Notes: a model not told the origin generated them from the sequence alone. A DNA stretch of 64,000 bases from Piscinibacter sp. (GCA_016706565.1 JADJJI010000001.1:62001-126000), one strand, 5' to 3'; positions 1 through 9,668 are shown, counted from the first letter of the stretch. Made by a program: numbers and translations.

Positions 1-2
1 TG

Positions 3-269
3 CGCGCGCTGGAAGCCTGGGCGCCTCGCGTGTCGCGCTCGATGCTGATCACCTTCGCGCCGCGCACGCCGGCGCTGGCGGCGATGCATGCGGTGGGCCG
101 CTTCTTCCCGCGCGGCGACCGCGCCCCGTCCATCGAGCCGGTAGCCGAGACGGCGCTCAAGCGCGGCCTGCTCGCCGCGCCGGGACTGCAAGCCTTCCTC
201 GATGCGCGCACCGAGCGCGTGGCCAGCGGCTTCTACACCTCGCAGGCACTGGAGATCGCGCGGTCATGA
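3..269 (+). CDS. bchM: BchM, Mg-protoporphyrin IX O-methyltransferase (C-terminal part)
   Basis: Only the last 88 or so codons are present; the gene enters from the left edge. The product would use S-adenosylmethionine to methylate Mg-protoporphyrin IX, the step before the AcsF cyclase. The tail contains the stretch HAVGRFFPRGDR followed by a GFYTSQALEIAR-like end, which I recognise as the BchM C-terminus. Its stop overlaps the lhaA start by four bases (ATGA), which fits the bchM-lhaA-puhA order of purple bacteria. The catalytic SAM-binding half is outside the window, so the call rests on the tail and on context. Confidence 0.8.
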   Translation, partial: RALEAWAPRVSRSMLITFAPRTPALAAMHAVGRFFPRGDRAPSIEPVAETALKRGLLAAPGLQAFLDARTERVASGFYTSQALEIARS

Positions 270-1702
270 GATTTGCCGAGCTCGCCCTGCTCTGGAAGCG
301 CGTCGGACCGCGCTTCCTGCCCTTCGCCGACGTGGCGACGGTGGAGCTGCCGCTGTCGCGGCTGCTGCGCCTGTCGCTGTTCCAGGTGTCGGTGGGCATG
401 GCGACGGCGCTGATGGTGGGCACGCTCAATCGCGTGATGATCGTCGAGCTGGGCATGGCCGCCTGGCTGGTGGCGCTGATGGTGGCGCTGCCGATCCTCG
501 CCGCGCCGTTCCGCGCGCTGATCGGCCACCGCTCCGACACGCACGCCTCGGCGCTCGGCTGGCGCCGCGTTCCCTACATCTGGCTGGGCACGATGATGCA
601 GTTCGGCGGGCTGGCGATCATGCCCTTCGCGCTGCTGCTGCTGACCGGCCAGGGCGAGCTGGGCCTGGCCTGGCTGGGCCACCTGGCGGCGGGCCTGGCC
701 TTCCTGCTCGTCGGCGCCGGCCTGCAAACCACGCAGACCGCCGGCCTCGCGCTGGCCACCGACCTGTCGACCGAATCCAACCGCCCGCGCATCGTCGCGC
801 TGATGTACGTGATGCTGCTGCTGGGCCTGGCCGGCGGCGGCGCGGCCTTCAGCGTGCTGCTGACCGACTTCAGCCCGACGCGGCTGATCCAGGTCGTGCA
901 GGGCGCGGCCGTGCTGTCGATCTGGCTCAACGGCGTGGCGCTGTGGAAGCAGGAAGCCCGCGACCCGAGCCGCCGCAAGCACAAGGGCGAGCCGGCGCCG
1001 GCCTTCGCGCCGCGCTGGCGCAGTTTCATCTCGCAGCCCAAGGCGCGCCGCTTCCTCTGGACCGTGGGCCTGGGCACCGCCGCCTTCAACATGCAGGACG
1101 TGGTGCTGGAGCCCTACGGCGGCGAGATCCTGCACCTGAGCGTGGGCGCCACCAGCGCGCTCACCGCGATGCTGGCCGGCGGCTCGCTCGCCGCCTTCGC
1201 ATTCGCCGCACGCTGGCTGGCGCGCGGCAGCGACCCGTACCGCGTCGCGGCACTCGGCGCCCTGCTCGGCCTGCCGGCCTTCGCGGCCGTGGTCTTCGCC
1301 GCGCCGCTGGAAGCACCCTGGCTGTTCCGCGCCGGCACCACGCTGATCGGCTTCGGCGGCGGGCTGTTCGCGGTGGGCACGCTGACCGCGGCGATGAGCC
1401 TGGAGCAACCCGAACACGTCGGCCTGGCGCTGGGCGCCTGGGGCGCCGTGCAGGCCAGCGCCGGCGGCTTCGCCATCGCAGCCGGCGGGGCCATCCGCGA
1501 CGGCGTGTCGCACCTGGCCACGCAAGGCGCGCTGGGCGCGGCGCTGGTCAGCCCGGTGACGGGCTACAGCTTCGTCTACCACCTCGAGATCTACATGCTG
1601 TTCGCGGCACTCATCGCCCTCGGCCCGCTGGTGCGGCCGATGGGGCGCCGCCCACAGGTCGCCACCACGGCGAAGTTCGGCCTGGCCGACTTCCCCGGCT
1701 AA
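266..1702 (+). CDS. lhaA: LhaA, LH1 assembly factor (PucC/BCD family)
   Basis: A 478-residue polytopic membrane protein of the major-facilitator-like PucC/LhaA family, known to help insert light-harvesting 1 polypeptides and bacteriochlorophyll. About twelve hydrophobic segments are visible. The family signature of LSLFQVSVG, TLNRVMIVEL and GWRRVPYIWLG lies in the first 110 residues, and QDVVLEPYGG sits near residue 280. It starts at the ATG that overlaps the bchM stop and lies 24 bases before puhA. It is clearly paralogous to the pucC-like gene at 10237; I call this one lhaA because it sits directly before puhA, as in other purple bacteria. Which antenna each paralogue serves is inferred from position. 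Confidence 0.92.
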   Translation: MRFAELALLWKRVGPRFLPFADVATVELPLSRLLRLSLFQVSVGMATALMVGTLNRVMIVELGMAAWLVALMVALPILAAPFRALIGHRSDTHASALGWRRVPYIWLGTMMQFGGLAIMPFALLLLTGQGELGLAWLGHLAAGLAFLLVGAGLQTTQTAGLALATDLSTESNRPRIVALMYVMLLLGLAGGGAAFSVLLTDFSPTRLIQVVQGAAVLSIWLNGVALWKQEARDPSRRKHKGEPAPAFAPRWRSFISQPKARRFLWTVGLGTAAFNMQDVVLEPYGGEILHLSVGATSALTAMLAGGSLAAFAFAARWLARGSDPYRVAALGALLGLPAFAAVVFAAPLEAPWLFRAGTTLIGFGGGLFAVGTLTAAMSLEQPEHVGLALGAWGAVQASAGGFAIAAGGAIRDGVSHLATQGALGAALVSPVTGYSFVYHLEIYMLFAALIALGPLVRPMGRRPQVATTAKFGLADFPG

Positions 1703-1726
1703 CGCTAGCAAGAAGGAGAGCATCCC

Positions 1727-2494
1727 ATGGGAACCGGAGCGATCACCCAATACGTCGACGTCGCGCAGCTCGTGCTGTACCTGTTCTGGATCTTCTTCGC
1801 CGGGTTGATCTACTACCTCGCGGCCGAGAACCATCGCGAGGGCTACCCGATGGAGACCGACGGCTTCAGCAAGGCGAAGATCGGCGGCTGGCCGGTGCCC
1901 GGCCCGAAGACCTTCAAGCTGTCCGACGGCCGCGAGGTCAGCGTGCCCAACCTGCTGCCCGATCCGCACGTGTTTTCCGCCGAGCCGGGCCATGCGTACG
2001 CGGGCGCACCGCTGGTGCCGGTGGGCGACCCGATGTTCGCAGCGGTGGGCCCGGGCGCCTATGCGCGCCGCCACGACGAGCCGGACATCGACTTCCTCGG
2101 ACACCCGCGCATCGTGCCGATGCGCATGATGAGCGGCTTCGAGGTAGCGTCGAAGAGCCCCGATCCGCGCGGCATGCCGGTGGTGGGCGCCGACGGCCAG
2201 GTGGGCGGCAAGGTGCACGACCTGTGGGTCGACCACTCCGAGAACATCGTCCGCTACTTCGAGGTCGAGGTGCCCTCGCCCACCGGAGCGCGCCTCGTGC
2301 TGCTGCCGGTGACCTTCGCCCGCGTTCACCGTGACCGCATCGCCGTGAAGTCGGTGATGGGCCACCAGCTCTCCAGCGCGCCCGCGCCGCGCCAGCCCGA
2401 CAAGGTGACGCTGCTCGAGGAAGAGAAGATCTGCGCCTACTACGGCGCCGGCACGCTGTACGCCGAGCCCGGCCGCGCGGAGCCGCTGCTGTGA
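1727..2494 (+). CDS. puhA: PuhA, reaction centre H subunit
   Basis: A 255-residue protein with one N-terminal membrane helix (residues about 12-32) and a large cytoplasmic PRC-barrel domain. It caps the L/M core and helps gate proton entry to the QB site. The N-terminus (MGTGAITQYVDVAQL) and the sequence GYPMETDGF match the H-subunit family. A clear ribosome site, AAGGAG, precedes the ATG. The stop overlaps the puhB GTG start by four bases, so puhA-puhB-puhC-acsF-puhE read as one operon. Confidence 0.97.
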   Translation: MGTGAITQYVDVAQLVLYLFWIFFAGLIYYLAAENHREGYPMETDGFSKAKIGGWPVPGPKTFKLSDGREVSVPNLLPDPHVFSAEPGHAYAGAPLVPVGDPMFAAVGPGAYARRHDEPDIDFLGHPRIVPMRMMSGFEVASKSPDPRGMPVVGADGQVGGKVHDLWVDHSENIVRYFEVEVPSPTGARLVLLPVTFARVHRDRIAVKSVMGHQLSSAPAPRQPDKVTLLEEEKICAYYGAGTLYAEPGRAEPLL

Positions 2495-3207
2495 AGGTCA
2501 GCCAACGCCCGGGCGCCGTGCGCGAGCACGAGCACGAACCGGTGCACGGCCTGCCCGAGGAACTGCCGGCCGACGAACGCGTGCTCTGGCAAGGCGCGCC
2601 GGACTGGCGCGCGCTGGCGATCCGTGCCTTCCACGTACGCAAGCTGGTCGTCTACTTCGCGCTGATGCTGGCGCTGCGCGGCTCGGTCGTGCTGGCCGAC
2701 GGCGGCAGCGCGCTCGACGCGATTCGTGCGGTGGCCACGCTGGCGCCGCTGGCACTGCTGGGCATCGGCCTGACGCTGCTGATCGCCTGGTTGTCGGCGC
2801 GCAGCACGGCCTACACGCTGACCAACCGGCGCGTGGTGATGCGCATCGGCATCGTGCTCACGCTGAGCTTCAATCTGCCACTCAAGCGCATTGCCGCGGC
2901 CGAGATGGCGCCGGCGCCACGCGGCAGCGGCGACATCGCACTCGATCTGGCCGGCAACGACCGCATCGCCTGGCTGCAGCTGTGGCCGCACGCGCGCCCT
3001 TGGCATCTCGCCAAGCCGCAGCCGATGCTGCGCTGCGTCCCGCAAGGGGCGCAGGTGGCGCAGTTGCTCGCGCAGAGCTGGTCGCAGGTCACCGGCCTGG
3101 ACGTGCAGCCGATCGATGCGGCCGAAGTACTGCCACCGCTGCCGGAACGGCCCCCACAGGCTGACGAGGGCCACGCCATGCCCGGCACCGCGATGGCCAC
3201 CCGCTGA
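2491..3207 (+). CDS. puhB: PuhB, photosynthetic complex assembly protein
   Basis: A 238-residue membrane protein, known in Rhodobacter to assist reaction-centre and LH1 assembly. Two membrane segments lie near residues 50-65 and 85-108. They are followed by a bacterial pleckstrin-like domain ([21 protein letters not shown]). The GTG start overlaps the puhA stop (GTGA), which suggests translational coupling. An opening [12 protein letters not shown] is typical of this family. The function is inferred from family and position between puhA and puhC. Confidence 0.92.
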   Translation: MKVSQRPGAVREHEHEPVHGLPEELPADERVLWQGAPDWRALAIRAFHVRKLVVYFALMLALRGSVVLADGGSALDAIRAVATLAPLALLGIGLTLLIAWLSARSTAYTLTNRRVVMRIGIVLTLSFNLPLKRIAAAEMAPAPRGSGDIALDLAGNDRIAWLQLWPHARPWHLAKPQPMLRCVPQGAQVAQLLAQSWSQVTGLDVQPIDAAEVLPPLPERPPQADEGHAMPGTAMATR

Positions 3208-3221
3208 ACGAGACCCGAACC

Positions 3222-3671
3222 ATGTCCACCTCGCACGCCCCCGCTCCCTTGCCCCGTGTGCCGATGCTGGCGCTGGCCGCGCTGGTGCTGATCTCGCTGA
3301 TCAGCGTCGCGGCGGTGCGCTGGTCGGGCATGTCGGTGCACACGCCGGATGCCCCGCCGGTGGCCACGCGGCTGCTGCGCTTCGAAGACCGGCCCGACGG
3401 CAGCATCGCGGTGATCGACGCCGCCAGCGGCCGCCTGCTCGAACGCGTGCAGGGCGAGCAGGGCTTCCTGCGCGGCTCGCTGCGGGCGCTGGCGCGCGAG
3501 CGCCGCATGCGCGAGGTCGGCGCGCTGCCGCCCTTCGAACTGGCGGCACGTGCCGACGGCCGCCTGACGTTGACGGACCCGGCCACCGGCGCCCGGCTCG
3601 ACCTGGAGTCCTTCGGGCCGACCAACGCCGCCGTGTTCGCCCGCCTGCTGACGCTGAACAAGAACCCCTGA
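3222..3671 (+). CDS. puhC: PuhC, photosynthetic complex assembly protein
   Basis: A 149-residue protein with a single N-terminal membrane segment (residues about 15-35). A periplasmic domain follows that begins [17 protein letters not shown] and ends [13 protein letters not shown], both characteristic of PuhC. In Rhodobacter, PuhC supports optimal LH1-reaction centre organisation. It sits 14 bases after puhB and 11 bases before acsF, in the same operon. The stop codon runs into a GAGGAG ribosome site for acsF. Confidence 0.92.
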   Translation: MSTSHAPAPLPRVPMLALAALVLISLISVAAVRWSGMSVHTPDAPPVATRLLRFEDRPDGSIAVIDAASGRLLERVQGEQGFLRGSLRALARERRMREVGALPPFELAARADGRLTLTDPATGARLDLESFGPTNAAVFARLLTLNKNP

Positions 3672-3682
3672 GGAGACAAGCC

Positions 3683-4759
3683 ATGGAAGCCACCCACGCC
3701 ATCACCAGCGCGCAGGACGCCGAGGCCAAGGCCAAGCAGGAGACGCTGCTCACGCCGCGCTTCTACACCACCGACTTCGCGGCGATGGACCGCATCGACG
3801 TCACGCCGATCCGCGCCGAGTGGGACGCGATGATGGCGGAGTACGAAGGCGACAACAACCACGACCACTTCCAGCGCACGCCAGAGTTCGCCGAGGAAGC
3901 GCGCGCGCAGATGGCACAGATGACGCCGGAGCTGCGCCAGGAGTTCCTCGACTTCCTGATCAGTTCGGTGACCTCGGAGTTCTCCGGCTGCATCCTCTAC
4001 AACGAGATCGCCAAGCACATCGAGAACCCCGACGTGAAGGCGCTGATGCGCTTCATGGCGCGCGACGAATCGCGCCACGCCGGCTTCATCAACCAGAGCC
4101 TGAAGGACTTCGGCCTCGGCCTGGACCTGGGCGACCTCAAGCGCACCAAGAAGTACACCTACTTCAAGCCCAAGTACATCTTCTACGCGACCTACCTGTC
4201 CGAGAAGATCGGCTACGCGCGCTACATCACCATCTTCCGCCAGCTCGAGCGGCACCCGGAGAAGCGCTTCCACCCGATCTTTCGCTGGTTCGAGCGCTGG
4301 TGCAACGACGAATTCCGCCACGGCGAGAGCTTCGCGCTGATCATGCGCGCGCATCCGCACCTGCTGCGCGGGCCGAACACGCTGTGGATCCGCTTCTTCC
4401 TGCTCGCGGTGTACGCCACCATGTACGTGCGCGACCACACGCGGCCGCAGCTCAAGCAGGCGATGGGGCTGGAACCCACCGAGTACGACTACACGGTGTT
4501 CCGCATCACCAGCGAGATCTCCAAGCAGGTCTTCCCGATCAGCCTGGACATCGACAACCCGGCCTTCCGCGCCGGCATGGACCGGCTGTTCAAGCTGTCG
4601 CAGCGCATGGACGCCGCGAAGGCGCGCGGCGGCATCGTCGGCCGGCTGCAGCAGGGCTTCCTCGCCGCCGCCGGGCTGGCCACCTTCGCCCGCATCTACC
4701 TGCTGCCCGTGCAGCACCACGAACTGCCGCGCGACGTGCGCGTGGCACCGGCGTGGTAG
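3683..4759 (+). CDS. acsF: AcsF, aerobic Mg-protoporphyrin IX monomethyl ester cyclase
   Basis: A 358-residue diiron enzyme that uses oxygen to form the isocyclic E ring, giving divinyl protochlorophyllide. The diiron ligand motifs are visible: [14 protein letters not shown] and DESRHAGF in the first half, then [11 protein letters not shown] chose the ATG at 3683 because GAGGAG lies just upstream and MEATHAIT fits the length of the family. The longer open frame upstream overlaps puhC and is not real. The oxygen-dependent cyclase within the puh operon is typical of betaproteobacteria; no bchE lies in this window. Confidence 0.97.
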   Translation: MEATHAITSAQDAEAKAKQETLLTPRFYTTDFAAMDRIDVTPIRAEWDAMMAEYEGDNNHDHFQRTPEFAEEARAQMAQMTPELRQEFLDFLISSVTSEFSGCILYNEIAKHIENPDVKALMRFMARDESRHAGFINQSLKDFGLGLDLGDLKRTKKYTYFKPKYIFYATYLSEKIGYARYITIFRQLERHPEKRFHPIFRWFERWCNDEFRHGESFALIMRAHPHLLRGPNTLWIRFFLLAVYATMYVRDHTRPQLKQAMGLEPTEYDYTVFRITSEISKQVFPISLDIDNPAFRAGMDRLFKLSQRMDAAKARGGIVGRLQQGFLAAAGLATFARIYLLPVQHHELPRDVRVAPAW

Positions 4760-4782
4760 GCCTGCCCGCTTAGGACCAGGCC

Positions 4783-5631
4783 GTGTCGACGCCCCTGCTC
4801 AACGTGGCGCTGCCGGTGCTGTTCGCCGTCTTCGTCTGGTGGTTCTCCACCGGCATCGTGCTGCTGCTCGACGGCTTGCCGCGCACCACCTTCCGATGGA
4901 GCCACCTGCTGTCGACGCTGCTCGGCCTGGGCGCCTTCGTCGGCCTGGCGCACACCGCACCGCAGACCACGCCGGCCGGCGCCTTCTGCGCCTTCACCTG
5001 CGCGCTGCTGGTGTGGGGCTGGCACGAGCTGAGCTTCCTCACCGGCTGGGTCACCGGGCCCCGGCAGCATGCGGCCGATCCCGGCGCGCAAGGCTGGCAG
5101 CGCTTCGTGCAGGCCGTGCAGGCGATCCTGTGGCACGAGCTGGCGATCCTCGCCTCGGGGCTGATGATCGTCGCCATCACCTGGGGCGCGCCCAACCAGA
5201 TCGGCACCCAGACCTTCGCCGTGCTGTGGGTGATGCGCATCAGTGCCAAGCTGAACGTCTTCCTCGGCGTGCGCAACCTCAGCATCGAACTGCTGCCGCC
5301 GCACCTGGCCTACCTGGCGAGCTTCTTCCGCAAGCGCGCGATGAACCTGCTGTTCCCGCTGTCTGTCAGCGCATCGACCGTGGTGGCGGTCTGGATGGTC
5401 AACGAAGCGCTCGGCAGCCCCGCGGGCAGTGCGCGCGCCACGGGCTTGCTGCTGGTGGCCACGCTGCTCGTGCTGGCCATCCTCGAACACTGGCTGCTGG
5501 TGCTGCCGCTGCAGGCCACGGCGCTGTGGCAATGGGCCATGCGCAACCGCGACGGTGCAGCGCCGGTAGCGCCCGAACCCTTGTCGATCGCACCGATGGA
5601 TGCCGATGAAAAGCTTCTTCACGCCCGTTAG
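4783..5631 (+). CDS. puhE: PuhE, photosynthetic complex assembly membrane protein
   Basis: A 282-residue polytopic membrane protein (about seven or eight hydrophobic segments) of the DUF3623/PuhE family, found in phototrophic proteobacteria. The opening residues include FVWWFSTGIVLLLDG, and WGWHELSFLTGW with GPR follows near residue 85; both are family hallmarks. It starts at GTG with an AGGA site ten bases before. It overlaps the crtI start by about 30 bases. Its role is thought to be in reaction-centre or pigment assembly, but the biochemical activity is not established. Confidence 0.88.
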   Translation: MSTPLLNVALPVLFAVFVWWFSTGIVLLLDGLPRTTFRWSHLLSTLLGLGAFVGLAHTAPQTTPAGAFCAFTCALLVWGWHELSFLTGWVTGPRQHAADPGAQGWQRFVQAVQAILWHELAILASGLMIVAITWGAPNQIGTQTFAVLWVMRISAKLNVFLGVRNLSIELLPPHLAYLASFFRKRAMNLLFPLSVSASTVVAVWMVNEALGSPAGSARATGLLLVATLLVLAILEHWLLVLPLQATALWQWAMRNRDGAAPVAPEPLSIAPMDADEKLLHAR

Positions 5632-7162
5632 CGGCGGCGCCCCGCCGGCCGCCTCGACCGATCGCCGCGCACCGAAGGGTGCGCCGAAGGCGATCGTGAT
5701 CGGCAGCGGCTTCGGCGGGCTGGCCGCGGCGATCCGGCTGAGCTGCCGCGGCTACCACGTCGAGGTCTTCGAGAAGCTCGACGGCCCCGGCGGCCGCGCC
5801 TATGTCTGGAAGCAGGACGGCTTCACCTTCGATGCCGGCCCGACCATCGTCACCGCGCCCTTCATGCTCGAGGAGCTGTGGGCTCTGTGCGGGCGCAAGT
5901 TCGCCGACGACATCGACCTGCGGCCGATGGACCCGTTCTACCGCATCCGCTTCGACGACGGCAGCTGGTTCGACTACAGCGGCGACGAGGAGCACATGCG
6001 CCGCGAGGTGGCCCGCTTCAGCCCCGACGACCTGCCCGGCTACGAGAACTTCCTGAAGGAAGCCGCCAACTGCTACAAGCTCGGCTTCGAGGAACTCGGC
6101 GCCACCGCCTTCGACGGCATCGGCGACCTGCTCGCCGCCGTGCCGTCACTGACGAAGATGCGCGGCTGGCGCAGCATCTACCGCATGGTCGCGGGCCACC
6201 TGCGCCACCCGAAGCTGCGCATCGTGATGAGCTTCCACCCGCTGCTCATCGGCGGCAACCCGTTCTCGGTGACCTGCGTCTACTCGCTGATCAACACGCT
6301 CGAGCGCCGCTTCGGCGTGCACTGGGCGATGGGCGGCACGGGCGCGCTGATCCGCGGCATGGTGGGGCTGCTCGCCGAGCGCGGCGTGGCGGTGCGCTGC
6401 AACGCCGAGGTGCGCCGCATCACGGTGGACAACGGCCGCGCCACCGGCATCGAACTGGCCGACGGCAGCCTGCACCGCGCCGACATCGTCGTCAGCAACG
6501 CGGACACCGCCTGGACCTACCGCCACCTCGTCGAGCCGCAGCACCGCCGCCACTGGACCGACAAGCGCATCGAACGCGGCCGCTACTCGATGAGCCTGTT
6601 CGTCTGGTACTTCGGAACGAAGAAGCGCTTCGACGGCGTGCCGCACCACATGATGCTGCTCGGGCCGCGCTACGAAGGCCTGCTCACCGACATCTTCAAG
6701 CGCCAGCACCTGGCAGACGACTTCAGCCTCTACCTGCATCGGCCCACCGCCACCGACCCCTCGATGGCGCCCGAAGGCTGCGATGCGTTCTACGTGCTCT
6801 CGCCGGTGCCCCACCTGGGCAGCGGCACCGACTGGGCCGCGCACGCCGAGACCTACCGCCGCGCCATCGAGGCCCGCCTGGAGGCCACCGTGCTGCCAGG
6901 TCTTCGCGAGCAGATCGTCACCTCGCGCGTGACCACGCCGCAGGACTTCCACGACCGGCTGCTGTCCTTCAAGGGCGCGGCGTTCGGGCTGGAGCCGCTG
7001 CTGCTGCAAAGCGCCTGGTTCCGCCCGCACAACCGCAGCGAGGACGTGCAGGGCCTGTTCATGGTCGGCGCCAGCACCCACCCGGGTGCCGGCGTTCCCG
7101 GCGTCCTGATGTCCGCCAAGGCACTCGAAACGGTGGTTCCGCATGTCAGCAGTCTTGCCTGA
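5600..7162 (+). CDS. crtI: CrtI, phytoene desaturase
   Basis: A 520-residue FAD-dependent enzyme that introduces double bonds into phytoene to give neurosporene and/or lycopene. The Rossmann dinucleotide fold IGSGFGGLAAAIRL is at residues about 34-47 and GPGGRAYVW about 62-70. The C-terminal signature ASTHPGAGVPGVLMSAK is present. The start at 5600 (MPMKSFF) lies inside the end of puhE; an ATG six bases later is equally possible. It overlaps crtB by 20 bases, giving the usual crtIB pair. The number of desaturations cannot be told from sequence. Confidence 0.96.
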   Translation: MPMKSFFTPVSGGAPPAASTDRRAPKGAPKAIVIGSGFGGLAAAIRLSCRGYHVEVFEKLDGPGGRAYVWKQDGFTFDAGPTIVTAPFMLEELWALCGRKFADDIDLRPMDPFYRIRFDDGSWFDYSGDEEHMRREVARFSPDDLPGYENFLKEAANCYKLGFEELGATAFDGIGDLLAAVPSLTKMRGWRSIYRMVAGHLRHPKLRIVMSFHPLLIGGNPFSVTCVYSLINTLERRFGVHWAMGGTGALIRGMVGLLAERGVAVRCNAEVRRITVDNGRATGIELADGSLHRADIVVSNADTAWTYRHLVEPQHRRHWTDKRIERGRYSMSLFVWYFGTKKRFDGVPHHMMLLGPRYEGLLTDIFKRQHLADDFSLYLHRPTATDPSMAPEGCDAFYVLSPVPHLGSGTDWAAHAETYRRAIEARLEATVLPGLREQIVTSRVTTPQDFHDRLLSFKGAAFGLEPLLLQSAWFRPHNRSEDVQGLFMVGASTHPGAGVPGVLMSAKALETVVPHVSSLA

Positions 7163-8231
7163 ACAACATTTCGCCCTGACGGCCCATGCGGCTGTTGCAG
7201 CGCCGGACTTCGCGCCGGACTACGACCAGCGCGCCTGCCGAGCGCTCATGCGCGGTGGATCGAAGACCTTCTTCGCCGCGTCGCTGCTGCTGCCGGCGCG
7301 CGTGCGCGCCCCGGCCAGTGCGTTGTACGCATTCTGCCGACTCGCCGACGACGAGATCGACCTCGGCAGCGACCCGCAGCGCGCGATGGCCGGCCTGCAC
7401 CGCCGGCTCGACCATGTCTATGCCGGGCGCCCGCAGCCGATCGATGCCGACCATGCACTGGCGGCAGTGGTGCACCGCTTCGCGATCCCGCGCGCGATGC
7501 TCGATGCGCTGCTCGACGGCTTCGTGTGGGACACGCAGGGCCGCCGCTACGAGACGCTGGAAGACGTGCATGCCTACGGCGCGCGCGTGGCCGGTGCGGT
7601 GGGCGCGATGATGGCGCTGGTGATGGGCACGCGCGACTCCGCCGCCCTGGCCCGCGCCTGCGAGCTTGGCGTGGCCATGCAGCTCACCAACATCGCCCGC
7701 GATGTCGGCGAGGATGCACGCAACGGCCGCCTCTACCTGCCGCGTGCCTGGCTGCGCGAAGCCGGCATCGACCCGGACGCCTGGCTTGCCGCGCCGCGCT
7801 TCGATGCGGCGCTGGGCAGCGTGGTGCAACGGCTGCTCGACGCCGCCGAGTTGCTCTACCGCCGCTCCGAGCAAGGCATCTGCGCCCTGCCGCGCGACTG
7901 CCGCCCGGCCATCTGCGCGGCGCGGCTGGTCTACGCCGAGATCGGGCGCCAGATCGAGCGGAACGGTCTCGATTCGGTCAGCCAGCGTGCGGTGGTCTCC
8001 GGGCAGCGCAAGCTCGCCCTGATCGCCCGCGCCAGCGCCGCCGTGCTCAAGCCGGCAAGCGTGCAGCGCCCGTCGCCGGCCGCCTTGCCCGCCGTGCAGT
8101 ACCTCGTCGATGCTGCGCGCCTGGACGCGCCGAACAGCGAGTTGCCGGCCGACATCGAGCGGGTCGGCCGCGTCGGCTGGGTGATCGAGCTGTTCGAACG
8201 CCAGATGACGCAGCAAAGGGGGCTGCGTTGA
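7143..8231 (+). CDS. crtB: CrtB, phytoene synthase
   Basis: A 362-residue squalene/phytoene synthase family enzyme that joins two geranylgeranyl diphosphates into phytoene. Both aspartate-rich motifs are visible: ADDEID near residue 65 and ARDVGED near residue 182, the latter followed by GRLYLP. SKTFFAASLLLP near residue 40 is also diagnostic. The ATG lies inside the crtI end. It feeds CrtI and uses GGPP from CrtE at 26.6-27.5 kb. Confidence 0.96.
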   Translation: MSAVLPEQHFALTAHAAVAAPDFAPDYDQRACRALMRGGSKTFFAASLLLPARVRAPASALYAFCRLADDEIDLGSDPQRAMAGLHRRLDHVYAGRPQPIDADHALAAVVHRFAIPRAMLDALLDGFVWDTQGRRYETLEDVHAYGARVAGAVGAMMALVMGTRDSAALARACELGVAMQLTNIARDVGEDARNGRLYLPRAWLREAGIDPDAWLAAPRFDAALGSVVQRLLDAAELLYRRSEQGICALPRDCRPAICAARLVYAEIGRQIERNGLDSVSQRAVVSGQRKLALIARASAAVLKPASVQRPSPAALPAVQYLVDAARLDAPNSELPADIERVGRVGWVIELFERQMTQQRGLR

Positions 8232-8242
8232 GCGCTGCCGCC

Positions 8243-8410
8243 ATGGACCGCTCGAACTGGCCGCTGATCCTCATCGAGGGCGTGCTGGTGTTCGGCGGCG
8301 CGCTGCTGTTCGGCTGGTGGCAGCTTCGCTCGGTGGCGCGCGACGCGCGCGAGACGAAACGACGCCGCGAGGCCGAGGCCCGCGAGGAATCCGATGGACC
8401 GGCTGCCTGA
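8243..8410 (+). CDS. Small single-helix membrane protein (orf55)
   Basis: A 55-residue reading frame between crtB and bciB, starting 11 bases after crtB and overlapping the bciB start by 17 bases. It has one hydrophobic helix (about residues 6-26, rich in L, I, G and W), then a highly charged tail of alternating Arg, Glu and Ala. Tight packing between two pathway genes suggests it is translated. I do not recognise a family; it could be an assembly helper or an anchor for a neighbouring enzyme. It is one of four small unknown proteins in this cluster. Confidence 0.6.
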   Translation: MDRSNWPLILIEGVLVFGGALLFGWWQLRSVARDARETKRRREAEAREESDGPAA

Positions 8411-9640
8411 CAGCGTGGCCGCGCCCATGGCCGAACCGGCGCACCGCACGCTGTGCACCGACTGCGGCATCTCGCGCTCGTCGGACCCGCAGCGCTGCGG
8501 CCGCGCCTGCCAGTTCATCCAGCCCGACTATGCCGGGCTCGAGAGCCGCGTGCATGGCCGCGCGCGCGATCCGTCACGCGGCGACGAGCAGCACTTCGGC
8601 CCGCTGCGCCGCATGCTGCGGGCCTCGCTGCGCCAGCCCAGCGAAGGCGCGCAGTGGAGCGGCATCACCACGCGCATCGCCGAGCGGCTGCTGGAGACAG
8701 GCGCGGTCGATGCCGTGCTGACCATGACCGCCGACCCCGACGACCGCTGGCGCCCGGTGCCGGTGCTGGTCACGCAGGCGAAGGACATGGCCGCCTGCCG
8801 CGGCATGCGCATGGGCTACGCGCCGCTGCTGTCGCTGCTCGAACCGGCGCGCGAACGCGGCTTCAAGCGTCTGGCCGTCATCGGCATCCCCTGCCAGGTG
8901 TACGCACTGCGCGCGCTCGAGCAGGAGCTCGGCTTCGAGCGCCTGTTCGTCATCGGCACGCCCTGCTCGGACAACACCACCACCGAACGCTTCCACGAAT
9001 TCCTCGCGCTCGTCTCGACCGGCCCGAGACCATCACCTACCTCGAGTTCCGCGCCGACTACCACGTCGAGATCCGTTTCGCCGACGGCAGCCGGCGCTGC
9101 GTGCCCTTCCTGCAGCTGCCGCTGTCGCAGCTGCCGTCGGACTTCTTCCCGCTGACCTGCCGCACCTGCGTCGACTACACCAACGTGCTGGCCGACCTGA
9201 CCGTCGGCTACATGGGCGGCCAGGGCGAGCAATGGTTACTGGTGCGCAATGAACGCGGCGAAGAACTGGTGTCCTTGCTCGGCGACGAGCTTCGCACCTC
9301 CGCGCTGGGCAGCGCGGGCCAGCGCGCCGGGCCGGTGCGCGGCTTCCTCGCCAACGTCGAGCGTGCCGCCGGCGGGTTGCCGCTGCGCCGCATGCCCGAC
9401 TGGCTGCGCCCGATCGTCGGCTGGCTGATGCCGCGCGTGGGCCCGCGCGGTCTCGAGTTCGCTCGTGCCCGCGTCGAGATGAAGGCGGTGGAGACGGTGA
9501 TCCATCTTCGCCGCGAAGCGCCGCGCAAGCTGCGCAACATGGTGCCGCCGCATGTGTGGCCGCTCGTCGAACCCTACGGATTGAAGCCCGCATCGCATGA
9601 AGTTCGAGCGGGATCAAGTCAAGCAGTCAATTCTTCTTGA
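8394..9640 (+). pseudogene. bciB: BciB, ferredoxin-type 8-vinyl reductase, with one frameshift
   Basis: Related to the FrhB/BciB family of iron-sulphur flavoproteins that reduce the C8-vinyl group of divinyl (proto)chlorophyllide. The N-terminal Cys motif CTDCGISRS with a later CGRACQF is present, followed by DEQHFGPLR, EGAQWSGI, IGIPCQVYALRAL and IGTPCSDNTT. The frame is lost near 9016. The matching continuation, beginning PETITYLEF and running to CRTCVDYTNVLADLTVGYMGG, is in the next frame and ends at 9640. A single missing base, for example TCC to TC before GAC CGG CCC, restores one protein of about 415 residues. This is a sequencing error or a recent inactivation. The downstream stop overlaps the puc promoter. 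Confidence 0.82.
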
Positions 9641-9668
9641 CAGTCAGATGTGTCACTTGATAATGACA
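9637..9668 (+). promoter_or_regulatory. puc promoter with PpsR/CrtJ-type operator
   Basis: A sigma70-like TTGACA at 9637-9642 is followed after 16 bases by GATAAT at 9659-9664. Overlapping the -10 is TGTCA-N8-TGACA (9651-9668), which fits the TGT-N12-ACA motif known to bind the aerobic repressor PpsR/CrtJ. The -35 covers the bciB stop codon. This would drive pucBAC and repress it under oxygen. The elements are read directly; regulator binding is inferred. Confidence 0.8.

Noticed and set aside
202..2334. Long frames on both strands across lhaA-puhA
   Set aside because: They run through two well-recognised genes in other frames and show Arg/Ala/Pro-rich, motif-free sequence.
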